DNA of 64,000 bases from Narthecium ossifragum (Eukaryota > Streptophyta > Magnoliopsida > Dioscoreales > Nartheciaceae), in the NCBI GenBank assembly GCA_963920575.1, contig OY986967.1, positions 8,736,061-8,800,060 of the forward strand, given 5' to 3'. Below, piece after piece: positions 32,480 through 43,299 of this stretch. The translations under genes and the position numbers were made by a program. The notes under the pieces are model-generated. The model saw only the letters and a list, made by a program, of their open reading frames with translations, did not search any database and was not told the origin of the DNA. How positions within the stretch are numbered: position 1 is the first letter of the stretch; each line of letters begins with the position of its first letter.

Positions 32480-33290
32480 GAGCGGTGGTCCAATCATCCT
32501 GCAAACCTTTGATCTCTGCAGTGGTCCATTCTTGATAAATAGAGGGATGTGGGATCGCCTAGACCAACGAGCTTGGAGCATTCAAGGAGCAAATATGCCC
32601 CAAGCAGCCACAACCTTGGCAGATCTCGAGACCGTCAAAAATAAAAACATGGAAGAACCGCCTACCCTTCTCGCATTCAATCCAGATCCCAAGCTTCGCG
32701 CGCAATGGACGTGTGGATAAGGACGTAAACGCGAGCAAATCTGCACCTGGATGCCTCCTCCGAGAAAAAGTCGATCTTTATAGGCTCTCCGATGGTACCA
32801 ACGATGCAGAGAAGGCTATCTTCTTTATAGTGGTTTAGAGGGAGGCTAGGGAACTGAACCTACACTGGTTGGAGGTCAAGGGTGTCTACTCTTTGCCAAA
32901 AATCATCTTGCCGACCAAAAATTGAGATTTTCCGCTCTCCCACCATCCAGAGGCCGCCAATGGTAGCTCTGAGGCAATCTTCTACTCGTCGGAATTTGGC
33001 TATGAAGGTGCAGTTTTCAACGTCGGAGACCAAGATAGGGGCAAAACCAGACCAGAGCCAGTTGAGCCTTAGGTCATCGAGGCGCATCTTCCCGTCTAGC
33101 TTGAAGAAAAGAGACTGGGATCACAGCAGGCATCCACGGTCCCTGTCTTCTTCGTCAAAGATGAGGGTGTCCTTGTCTTGGGATGCTCTATTATCATTGC
33201 ATGTTGGGGCCAAAGAATCCAACAACAATCCATTAAAGGGGAGCAAGGGAGGTTGTTGGGGTTCATCAAGGGTGCATTTGGCAACTCAAA
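32480..33290 (-). pseudogene. LINE ORF1 remnant with DUF4283 and zinc knuckle
   Basis: Minus-strand frame 33087-32860 reads CTFIAKFRRVEDCLRATIGG, then WMVGERKISIF and DTLDLQPV, the pattern of the DUF4283 domain in plant L1-type ORF1 proteins. Further down, another frame reads CQGCGCLGHIC, a CCHC-type knuckle. Several frame changes and stops interrupt it. No endonuclease or reverse transcriptase is attached, and it is distinct from the plus-strand LINE at 48329-62762. Confidence 0.65.
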
Positions 33291-33294
33291 ATCT

Positions 33295-33480
33295 GACGAA
33301 TGAGCTGAATGAGGAATGAGCTGAATGAGATGAATGAGGAATGAGTTGAATCTGGTGATTCTGTGGATTCTGATTATGTTTGGTTGGTCTATATGGAATG
33401 AGCTGAATCTGTTGATTCTGGCATTTGGTTTGTCTGGTATGAATGAGCTGAATCTGTTAATTCTGTGGATCCTAGTGTTT
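33295..33480. repeat. Short tandem repeats (GAATGAGCTGAATCTG)
   Basis: Imperfect tandem copies of a 20-50 bp unit around GAATGAGCTGAATCTGTTGATTCTG-like sequence with TTTGGTT strings between copies. This could be a decayed terminal region of a DNA transposon, possibly the neighbouring Harbinger element, but a matching opposite end was not found. Confidence 0.5.
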
Positions 33481-33528
33481 GGTTCATAAATATCTGAATT
33501 GGAATCAAATGAATTTTGATGGCATATT

Positions 33529-34080
33529 TGTCACGCCTCGACCCAGAAAACCCATCCGGACAGGGACATGAGCCAACTAACCTATTTAAACCAATCACAT
33601 CGAATAATTTAATCCATAAATTCCCAAGATAATTTCGGCAGAGTCTCCTTTATTATTTCAGTACACGAACCTGTACAATTTATTTTCTGGCGCAATTAGA
33701 TTATAAGACTTAAACAACAAAATACACAATTTCTATCAAGGAATAAAATTGACATTCTGATACAGTACAACTTCATTTTCTACAAACTTATACAAATCAT
33801 CAAATACAAACATGTATAATACATTCAAATCATCAATAAGGGAAATTATACATTTAAGACTATTCGGATGACAAGCTAAATTTCAAAATCCTCTAACACC
33901 TCCAGAACTAAAATTCCTGTCAACCATCAATTCCTGCCAACCAATCATTTCCCAAAACTAAAACAACAATCTCATCTTTAACTCTCCAAATAAACAAAAA
34001 AGTTCCCAACTTTCAAACTCCTGTAAAGAAAGAAAAAGGCTAGAAAAGCAAGCAAGCAAAGTACACATACCCTTTTTGGG
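33529..34080 (-). repeat. Fragment of another gypsy-type LTR
   Basis: On the minus strand it ends GGGTCGAGGCGTGACA, the usual terminus of plant gypsy LTRs, with GGAGACTCTGCCGAAATT upstream, a string also present in the Athila-like element (about 1409-1428). The other end was not located and the extent is approximate. Confidence 0.45.
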
Positions 34081-34291
34081 TTTAAAAGAGAGCTAAGATC
34101 AAGTATATATAGTGCAAAGAAGCATTGCTCAAAGCTTCTCACAAACACAAGTTAGTACAAAGCTTGCAACAACTACTGATTGTTGTCATCTATTGAACAA
34201 AGCGGCAATACATAAGTTTAAAGATGATAAATAGCTTAATCAAACATAAGTTTAACCAACACTACAATCTTAGAAATTAAATCGTCCAAGC

Positions 34292-35233
34292 TTAACCCAC
34301 ACAAGACTGATCACTAGGACCACCTCTTACACTAGCTAGGTAACTGTCCACCCATTTCTTGCGGTAACGGGTGTTCTTCTCGAGAAAAGATCTAGCTTCT
34401 ATATCACTCCTCATAAGTGCATCATAAGCGGCCAGGAGATCATCCTCCTCATAACCATATTCAACCATACCCGTTACCTCCAAACATAGTTCATTATTGA
34501 ATTCTTGTAGCCTTGAAGCCTTCATAGTTTCATTAATACTATTCAGTTTCGAGAACATCGTATTAAACTTCTCATCCATATCCAACACTCTCTTACCCCG
34601 ATTTCTCCTCACCCTCATAGTATTATGTGTCATCAAGGAAGGCCGAAGAGAAGTTTGATCATCCATGACTTCGTTATCGAGATCATCACTATTATGGGCA
34701 TGTCGGGGCATCGAAGGAGTTGGGGACGTATCCGTCCAAAAAGCACTGCTACTACCCTCTTGAGATGCATCCAATGGATCCGCGAAGCTTCGTGCAAATG
34801 ATCCTTGCGCTTGGCTGCCACCCAAAATGATCTCCATGTAATCATATCCAACAATAGGCTTGTTAATGAATGGGACATCATCGAGGTTGCCTGAAATATA
34901 ATAAATTGTTTAGGATAAATCAAATAGGATAAAGCAATTAGGCTTGTTAATAACTTCCATGTCACTTACTGCTATCCATGTTGCAGCCTCATCTTCACCC
35001 ATAATAATCACCTTCGTATCATGATCAAACTTAATCCCACTTAAAGCTTTGATCTTTGTGATCCGTTTCCACTTTCTTTTGAACAATCTCATGTGATTTT
35101 TGATGTTATCGACCGTGATAACTTGTTGAAATTTCTCAGACATGGCAGTAGCCACTGCCTTAAGAGCGGTAGTATGCAGTTTACCATGCTCTATGGCCAA
35201 TTCAGCTAGCTTCTTCAAAAAGAAATTATCCAT
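34292..35233 (-). CDS. PIF/Harbinger ORF1, Myb/SANT-like DNA-binding protein
   Basis: Two minus-strand exons: 35233 to about 34955 and about 34890 to 34292. The N-terminal half begins MDNFFLKKLAELAIEHGKLH and continues with NHMRLFKRKWKRITKI and ATWIAVSDME, the plant Myb/SANT-like domain of Harbinger ORF1 proteins, which assist the transposase in binding DNA and entering the nucleus. The C-terminal part is Ser/Pro-rich with a basic RVRRNRGKR stretch and a helical end. The exact splice phase between exons does not resolve cleanly from the sites I can see, so a small defect is possible. It lies downstream of the transposase on the same strand. Confidence 0.65.
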
Positions 35234-35493
35234 GACTTCGTCCCATCATAGTTGATTCACTATCTTCTTTCGAGGATTGTCATTCCCTCCCTTCCCTCAT
35301 CCACCTTTGTTCTTATTACTGTCATCCGTTGCCTCGGACTCCATTCCTTGATATAAGTGAAGATAAACAAGGATAGACATTCAACAATACATAGAAAAAT
35401 AACATTGACATTCAATAAGAAATTGATAAAAAACATTGACATTCAGCAATACAACTTGAAGCAAATGATGCAACTATGACATTAAACTACATC

Positions 35494-36526
35494 TTAATTT
35501 TTGTTTGATAGTGCAACAATAAGAAATTGAAGGAACACGAAAGTAGACAATCCAACATGCCAATACAAGACACAATCATAGCAAGCTATCTCTATCGCCC
35601 ACATCTGTTGGGAGATTGCTTCTCTCTTCCTTAGCCATTCTGATGTCTCCACTCTCTCATCTCTTGTGTCCTCGGCGCAGGACGAATCGGAGGTATCCAA
35701 TCGGTCTCTAACGGTATCACGTGATCTTCTACACCATCTATGATTTAAGTATGAAGGATACAACATGCCAGTACAAGGTCTACTTGTGTTGGAAAAGGAT
35801 AAAAATGTCTCAATGTCAAAATCTTAAACCGATTTTTAAAAGGTCTACTTGTCAAATAGCCCACATCGCACAAATAAAATTTTCCTGTCAACATCAATGT
35901 ATTAAGCTCAAGCAATTGATTACATCACACATAGGGACCTAACTCAACTGTACAACTCACCTTCTGGGATGGTAAGCCCATTAGGCCTCTCAAGAGCGTC
36001 ACGAAGTACTAGGGCATAATGCGCAGACGCCTCCCATCCAGCATGAATGTAAGTGAATTTCAAATCAAAATCCACCGCTCCTAAGACATTCTGAGTTGGA
36101 TAGCCTTTCCTATCATAAAAGGCAGGTGCAATGGTTGGAGGCACAGAAGCATGCACATGTGTTCCATCTATTGCTCCGACACAATCTTGAAGTGTATCCA
36201 TATGTTATTCACCCTAAATTATCATGCACCAAGGGCCATTTTGATAAAGACTTATTATAGAAGTGTTCTAAAACATACCTTGAAATAGGCATATTTTGGC
36301 CTATTTGTTATGTATGATTGCGTTACAAGTGGTGGAGGCTTGACATAATCATCCCGAAGTGCTCCTATGACAGCTAGGATTCTATTAAAATACCTCGACA
36401 CTGTCTCACCAGATCTCATGAAGTTGTTTTTTATCACCCTGTTGCGCATGTTGTGTCCAATTATGTGTAGGAACATCAACATCTGCTCCTCTACAGTCAT
36501 GTAACTTGTATCCTTTAAAAGCTTCC
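35494..36526 (-). pseudogene. PIF/Harbinger transposase, 3' part
   Basis: Minus strand, continuing the N-terminal exon at 45774-46019 across the Tekay insertion. It reads TVEEQMLMFLHIIGHNMRNR (helix-turn-helix region), then DCVGAIDGTHVHA with the first catalytic Asp, then GWEASAHYALVLRDAL, where the second catalytic Asp expected in this motif is Tyr. An intron is likely between about 36185 and 36278. The segment carrying the catalytic Glu is missing, and a C-terminal-like piece (EWLRKREAISQQMW) appears at 35494-35766. The transposase is inactive by insertion, substitution and deletion. Confidence 0.75.
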
Positions 36527-38972
36527 TGTGAGGACCTGTCCCTCTACCCCTGTGGCTCGTTGTAGACCGCAAGGGCAATTTGGTAAAAATTGCGCATTGT
36601 TGGTTTGTTCACACCCACGTGTGCACACACTGACCTTGTATGTGTTAGTGCTTGTTTAGAATGGTTATGTGGACCCGGGATCGGAAGATCCCAGCTCGGA
36701 CGCGCGGAAGCTTGCTTTTGGGCAGCTTACGGCCATTGAGGGATCGATCGCTCCTAGGAGCGATCGATCGGACTCGTGAGCGAGTCGGTGGGTTTTTGAC
36801 CCGTTCGGATCGATCCAAGTGTTTTGGATCGATCCAGCCTGGCTTCTCCTTCGCAAGCGATCGATCGCTCCTTGGAGCGATCGATCGGACTTGGCGTCGG
36901 TGGCTTTTCTGCTTCGAGAGGACGGCCGCCGTTGGCCGTCGCTTTCTCTTGTCAGAAGGGGAGGACTTTCCCTCCCCTCCTTCTCCTTTTTCCCCCTTCC
37001 CCCGGCTTTCCCCTTCCCCTTTTTCCTCCTTTTCTTCCTCTTCTCCTCCTCCTTCTCCTTTCTTCTTCCTTCTTCTTCTTCCTCCCGCGGTTCTGTTTTT
37101 CCCCTGTTTCCGGCAGCCATCTTCTTCCCCTCCATTCTCCCTCCTCCGGCCACCGTTTTGGGTATTCTAAGTTTCGTTGGATCCGTGGCAACGAGAGGAA
37201 GATCCCTGAAGTGGTTTGGAACCTTGTTGCTAACCAGTTCGCGGGAAATCAGCCGAGGAGTGCGTTTCGGGTAGGTTTCTACCTACTGATGTTGTTTTTG
37301 GGTTTTCTCTAGCTCTAGCCGTTGGATCTTGTTGATCTTTGTGTTGTTGTATTCCTATTGCTTAGTAGAATTTCTGATATAATTTTCATAAGCTTTCGTT
37401 GAGATTTTAGTAGGATTTATGCATGATTAATCTCAGATTTTCCGGTTTCTGCTGTTCTAGAAGAACAGCCGGCTTGCGATGAACATAAGAGTTGTAGAAC
37501 TGTGAATCTACTCTCCAACCCAACTGATTTCATAATTTTCCAATTTTCCTACGATTTGTTATGAATTTATTACTGGAGGGCTGCGTTGCAGCAATTAATT
37601 GGTAAGTTAGTTTGATTAATGGTTTTGATTAGCGTTTTCCTGTTAATCCAACCGTTGGATGATTATGGATTTTGGATATGTTGATCCCAGTATATAGATC
37701 TACTGATGGCTAAGTTGGATATTGAATCCTACATCGTTTGGACGTCGGATCGACGGGATCAATTAGCCTCTAAGTAGAGGTTTTGGGTGTTTTGAATATA
37801 ATATTATATTTCGGATTATAATATTATATTGTGTACTGTTCATCATCGTTTTCGGGGTTGCTTCCCGTTGCAGGAGTCCGCGGTTGACGGTCACGGTATC
37901 GTCGTAATGCCGGGACCCGCTGCGGATCGGCTGGCAGCGGTTGGTAGTACCGCTGTAGCGATCCGGTTGACTTATATGATGCCTTATCATACTGTTGCAT
38001 GACTATCTCCTGTTTGTGTATGTCATAGCATGCATTGTTGATTTGTGCATTATTTGCATTGGTTAGGGCGTGAGTGATCTGTGGGTCACCGTCCCGAGGC
38101 TGGAAGCTCGGACTTAGCCCTAGGACCGGGGTTGGGTAGTTTGGACCCGGTTCGAATTATGGTGTCCAGTCGAATTTGATGATAGGCCTAGTGGACTGGT
38201 ACACCTGTTGCTTGATGATGATTAGAGGTCGTGTCGGCCTCGAGCCAGGTGTTGAGGGTGCCACCGGTGTCGGGTCTTGTTCTTTGGGGGGCCGGGAGGG
38301 TTAGTCCGGCCCAGGCAGTGTATGTTCCTGCCAGCAGTGGCGACCAGTGTGGGCCCAGTCCGCGATGGGTGACTGCAGCTGGAACCCTGCGACACTAGGT
38401 GTATCCAGGATGGGCCCAGTCCGTTGGGGTGACCATGGTTGGATATGCCTAGAGACACCGGTGAAGGGTTATGGGACCCTTGCAGCATACTCGAGTCTGG
38501 CTTGAGGGCGACACTGTTGCGTTTCCCGCATCCTTCTGTGTGACGTAGTGTAGAACCCTACTGAGCTTAGTGCTCACACCTACCCAGGCTGCGTTTTGCT
38601 GGTGCAGGCGTCAGTTCTTCTTCTGTGGCCCCTACCGGGCAGTTGGTCGGCGGTGCGGCGGCGCCTAGTGGACTTTGAGAGGTGGCGATCTTTACTGATT
38701 TTATACCTTATGTTAGTTAATCTCCTACGGGAGTAATGTTGTATTTGAATCTTCCCCTCTCCGAGGATATGTATATTAAATTCACTTGGGTTTGTAATCT
38801 GTGGTTCGAGGCTTATTAAATTATTGTTTTTAAATTGAGGGTGTTTTGTGATAAACTGTTAGGGAGACCAATAGGTTAGAGGGAACCCTCGCCAGCTTTG
38901 TTTTCCGCGTTTCGTTAGATTCAGGTTCGCGTCGCCCTGCCCGGTTGGGCTTTCGTGGCTCGGGGCGCGACA
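36527..38972 (+). repeat. 5' LTR of the Tekay-like element
   Basis: From TGTGAGGACC to GGGGCGCGACA, 2446 bp. Compared with the 3' LTR it lacks a short stretch near 37470 and has an extra one near 38110, but is otherwise very similar, so insertion was fairly recent. GATCGATC pairs at 36742/36762, 36808/36827 and 36859/36879. The pyrimidine-rich frames at 36652-37312 are fortuitous. Confidence 0.9.
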
Positions 38973-38975
38973 GCT

Positions 38976-38987
38976 TGGTATCAGAGC
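38976..38987 (+). other. Primer-binding site (initiator Met tRNA)
   Basis: TGGTATCAGAGC three bases after the 5' LTR end, complementary to the 3' end of plant initiator methionine tRNA, which primes minus-strand synthesis. Confidence 0.92.
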
Positions 38988-39174
38988 ATAGGTTGTAGAT
39001 CACAGGGTTTAGAATCAGGATTCGGTTGAGATTGAGCGTAGAATGGGTTAGTTCTATATCTAGAACATCCGTGCATGCTCCTTTTGATGTGTTATGCTTT
39101 TCCGCTTTATGTTGTGCTGCTTTGTGTTGGGTTTCGAACGAGTGGACGCTCGTTTGTCGTTGGTGATTGCGCAC

Positions 39175-40086
39175 ATGTCGGGAGCTCGAGGCCGACCTTC
39201 GGTTGTTGGTCGGGGTGGGGCACGACTTGGTCGACCCGCCCGACCAGACAAGGTACCACATGTCAGGAAGGTCAGAGCTAGACGGACTGAGCCATCACCA
39301 GCGATGGTTGCGGTCGTACATGAGGAGGCCTTTCTCACCGAGGAGAGGGTCCTCCCTCCTGTCGACTGGCGAACCGCTGCGGCGGTCTTGTTGGACTTTC
39401 TGCAGCTGGACCCGTATAGGTTCTGTGGTGGGTCAGCAGGTCCTGTGGTCAGGGCACGTCAGTTTGAGCAGAGGCTTCGATCAGAGATCAGACGACGAAC
39501 CAGTTCTTACCGCTTCCAGGCGTACTCAGCAGTTCTGGACTGAGCCTTGCCAGTAGAGGCGCAGTTGCGAGATTTGAGGTGCGGGGCAGTTCCACCGGCA
39601 TCCTCTACCAGTGCACCGCAGAGACCCCAGTTCAGAGGGGGATTCGGCAGAGGGCACCAGCAGCGGCATCAGCAACGCTTTCAGTAGCGCTCGCAGCGCC
39701 CGCTGCAGTTCCAGGCACAGTTGCCAAGTCCGCCAGGCCAGTCTCTCCTGACGGCCGGGCCGTCTGGGCAGGCTCCGTCAGGGGGAGGCCAGGGTCAGCA
39801 GCCTGATAGCGCGTCAGTCACGTACTTCTCGTGCGGGCAGCTGGGACACTACCGTAGGGACTGCCACTTGCGAGGAGCGTGGGGCGCTGTGCCGCAGGGG
39901 AGTCGAGGCGGAGGGTCCAGTGCTTGGCAGGTTGGACCGGGCCGCTCCAGAGGTGGAGGCGGCCAGCGGGGGCGTGTGTTTGCTTTTCCGGCGCGTGAGC
40001 AGCCGGACACCGTTCAGCTTTTCCAGTCGCCACAGCAGTACCAGCAGTACCAACAGCAGTACCAGCAGCCATTACAGGGCCAGTAG
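39175..40086 (+). pseudogene. Remnant of gag with altered zinc knuckle
   Basis: An N-terminal part (39175-39543) starts MSGARGRPSVVGRGGARLG and soon stops; most of the capsid region seems deleted. A later frame (39721-40086) holds the knuckle YFSCGQLGHYRRDC, in which the first zinc-binding Cys of CX2CX4HX4C is Tyr, followed by a Gln/Tyr-rich tail (QYQQYQQQYQQ). Frames change between the parts. It could not form a normal capsid. Confidence 0.7.
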
Positions 40087-40251
40087 TCACAGCAGTGCCA
40101 GCCGCCACAGCAGTACCACCAGTACCAGCAGGCAGTGGCAGAGCCATCCGTGCCTAGAGGATTAGAGACGAGTTGGCTAGAGGTGACACAGTTTGTAGAC
40201 TCACCGATCGGCGGCACAGTCAGGGTAGACCGGGTATGCTGATCTTGTTCT

Positions 40252-41232
40252 TTGGAGGTTGGAGGCCTCCGTGTCCGTCTAGACCTGCGGGTGCTAGACA
40301 TGACAGGCTTCGATATGATACTCGGTATGGACTGGTTAGTAGCATACCGAGCTATCATCGATTGTGGTCGCCGGAGGATGGTCGCTTGGACACCCGATGG
40401 GACACAGTTTGTGTTGTTGGGGGATCCGTTCTCAGCCGATTCCTTTGCTTGTGGTGTGGGGAGACGTGGCAGCGAGCTCTCAGCCTTGTTGGCCAGTCTG
40501 TCCCTGTTCGGTTCTGAGGGAGTGCAGCAGAGCAGTTTTCCCAGGATCGTGTGCGACTACACCGACGTGTTTCCCGAGGTGTTACCATGGCTTCCACCGC
40601 CCAGAGAGGTCAATTTTGAGATCGACCTAGTACCAGGTACCGCACCGATCTCTCTCCCAGCTTTCAGGATGGCACCAGCAGAGCAGAGTGAGTTGAGGAC
40701 CCAGCTAGACGAGCTGACCAGCAGAGTCTTCATCTGTCCCAGCATGTCTCCTTGGGGGGCGCCAGTGTTGTTCGCAAAGAAGAAGGATGGTACACTTCGA
40801 CTTTGCATAGACTACAGGCGGCTCAACAGGGTGACGGTGAAGAACAGGTATCCGATGCCGCGGAACGATGACCTGTTTGACCAGTTGCGATGATCTTCAG
40901 TGTTCTCGAAGATCGACCTCCGCACCGGCTACTACCAGTTGAGGGTTCGGGATTGCAACATCCCGAAGACGGCTTTTCGAACTCGGTACGGCCTGTACAA
41001 GTTCGTGGTGATGCCGTTTGGGCTGACGAACACACTAGCATCGTTCATGGATCTCATACAGAGGATCTTCCGGCCTTTCCTAGACGAGTTCGTGGTGGTG
41101 TTCGTCGACGACATCCTTATCTACTCCCGGTCAGAGGCGGAGCACGAGCGACACTTGGCGACAGTGTTGCAGCTACTTCAGGAGCATCGGCTTTATGCCA
41201 AGGCTTTCAAGTGCGAATTCTGGCTTGCATAG
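40252..41232 (+). pseudogene. Protease end and reverse transcriptase of the Tekay-like element
   Basis: Begins with the C-terminal part of the aspartic protease ([13 protein letters not shown]); the DSG active-site segment was not found upstream. Reverse transcriptase follows: [20 protein letters not shown], then [22 protein letters not shown] and the catalytic FVDDILIYS. The frame is cut by TGA at 40891-40893 and by TAG at 41230-41232, both in the same frame. The TAG sits where relatives commonly have Gln. Confidence 0.85.
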
Positions 41233-41570
41233 GTGGGATTCCTTGGACACGTGGTGTCGGCAGCAGGGATCTCAATTGACCTGGCCAAGGTTGAGGCAGT
41301 GGTGCAGTGGCAGAGACCGATGACAGTGTTCGAGGTCCGTAGTTCTTAGGCCTGGCGGGTTACTACAGGCGGTTCGTGCGGGACTTCTCCAGAGTTGCCG
41401 GACTGTTGACTAGACTGACACAGAAGGCCGTCCCGTTCGTGTGGGATGATGCTAGTGAGCGAGCCTTCGTAGAGCTGAGGACCAGGTCGACCAGTGTTGA
41501 TCGTCCCCGAGCGAATTGTTGGTTACAGTATCTACAGTGACGCTAGATGGAGCAACTGGAGGACTACGAC
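41233..41570 (+). pseudogene. RT thumb and deleted RNase H
   Basis: Reads VGFLGHVVSAAGI, then after a shift GLAGYYRRFVRDFSR and FVWDDASERAFVEL. Around 41500-41550 the sequence jumps from VGYSIYSDA-like residues straight to EQLEDYDFALHYH, skipping roughly 100 residues of RNase H that contain the rest of the active site. Confidence 0.75.
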
Positions 41571-43226
41571 TTTGCGTTGCATTACCATCTTGGTAAGGCA
41601 AACGTCATAGCAGACGCGCTGAGCAGACAGGTGAGAGACACCAGAGCAGCGGTTGCAGGGTTGTCAGCGCGGCAGTGGCAGGCTCTAGAGACAGCGGGTC
41701 AGTTGGGGCTCGAGTTTGAGGATCAGGGATCCAGCAATTTTCTCTACGCAGTGCAGAGTATGCCAGCAGTCTTAGCTAGAGTGTTAGAGGCACATCACAG
41801 TGACCCAGAGCTCAAGGAGTTACGCACAGCAGCGGACACAGAGGGCGCAGACGGAGACTGGACAGTATCTCCAGACGGAGGGCTACGGTTCCGAGGCAGA
41901 GTAGCGGTTCCAGCAGATCCAGTTCTTCGAGACGACGTCCTACGAGAGTTCCACCACTCTCACTTTGCAGTTCATCCCGGCGGCACCAAGATGTACCAGG
42001 ATCTTCGGCGACAGTTCTGGTGGCGCGGGATGAAGAGGGCAGTGACGGAGTTCGTATCGCGCTGTTTTACCTGTCAGAAGCTCAAGCCAGAGCACTAGCC
42101 GACTCCGGGGTTACTTCAGCCGCTTCCACTAGCTAAGTGGAAGTGGGAGCACATCACGATGGACTTCGTGACCGGGCTACCGAGATCTCCTAGGGGGAAT
42201 GACGCGATTTGGGTCATCATTGATCGATTGACCAAATTGGCGCACTTCCTGCCTATGCGGACGACAAACTCGAAGGACAGGTTGGGCAGCTTGTACGTCA
42301 GAGAGGTGGTCAGACTACACGGAGTTTCAGTTTCTATCGTGTCAGACCATGACCCCAGGTTCACCAGCAGGTTTTGGCGAGACTTTCAGGAGGCAGTTGA
42401 CACACTCCTGACTTTCAGTACGGCTTTTCATCCGCAGACAGACGGGCAGTCAGAGCGGACGATCCAGATCTTGGAGGGCATGCTGAGAGCATGTGTCCTC
42501 GACGCCGGAGGCAGCTGGGAGGAGCACGTTCCCTTGGTGGAGTTCGCCTACAACAACAGCTACCAGTCCAGTCTTGGAGTAGCACCTTTCGAGGCGTTGT
42601 ACGGTAGGCCGTGTCGTTCCCCAGTGTGCTGGAGAGAGGTTGGAGAGGCTTCACTCACCGGTCCAGACCTCGTCAGGCGGTCGTCAGAGAGGTTAGTGCA
42701 GATCAGGCAGAGACTTCTGACGGCTCAGAGCCGGCAGAAGAGTTATGCAGATCAGAGGCGACGACCGTTGGAGTTTGCAGTCGACGACCGAGTGTTCTTG
42801 CGAGCATCGCCATCCAGAGGTTCCGTCAGGTTTGGCAGAGGTGGTAAGTTGGCGCCGAGGTTTGTCGGGCCGTTCGAGATCCTAGAGAGGGTCGGCGAGG
42901 TAGCTTACCGCCTGGATCTTCCTCAGCACATGTCTGCTGTGCACCCGACTTTCCATGTGTCGATGCTGAGGAAGTATCACCCAGACCCCTCTCATGTCAT
43001 CAGGGTGGATGACATTGAGCTTGAGGCAGACGTGAGCTTTGTTGAGCAGCCGGTTCGGGTACTTGACCGGAGGGATCAGGTCTTGCGAGGCAAGACGATT
43101 CCCTTGGTCAAGGTACTGTGGAGGCACAGAGGCACCGAGGAGATAACCTGGGAGCGCGAGGCGCGCATGCGGCAGGAGTTTCCGGAGCTGTTTTCTTCTC
43201 GAGGTACCTCTTGTCCTGTCTTGTAG
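41547..43226 (+). pseudogene. Integrase with C-terminal chromodomain
   Basis: 41547-42098: tether KANVIADALSRQ, then a zinc-binding domain with FHHSHFAVHPGG and CFTCQKLKPEH (H-H-C-C). A TAG at 42096-42098 interrupts. 42159-43226: catalytic core with Asp in MDFVTGLP, Asp in VSDHDPRF and Glu in [14 protein letters not shown], then [16 protein letters not shown] and a chromodomain-like end ([19 protein letters not shown], then TWEREARM). In chromoviruses this end guides integration to particular chromatin. The 356-residue second part is itself unbroken. Confidence 0.88.
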
Positions 43227-43299
43227 TGTAGCTGTTTTGTTGTTCCGAGCCCTACCCTTATCGAATCTCGGGACGAGATTTCCTTTAAGGGTATTAGGA

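Noticed and set aside
36652..37312. Several overlapping frames of 150-170 codons with Phe/Pro/Ser-rich products
   Set aside because: They lie wholly within the 5' LTR, in a pyrimidine-rich tract, and recur in altered form in the 3' LTR (43590-44061).
38976..38987. TGGTATCAGAGC read as part of a tRNA gene
   Set aside because: Only the 12 bases complementary to the tRNA 3' end are present, next to LTR ends, as expected for a primer-binding site.
39581..40358. Minus-strand frames opposite gag and protease
   Set aside because: They are shadows of GC-rich, Gln/Gly-rich plus-strand coding; no domain.
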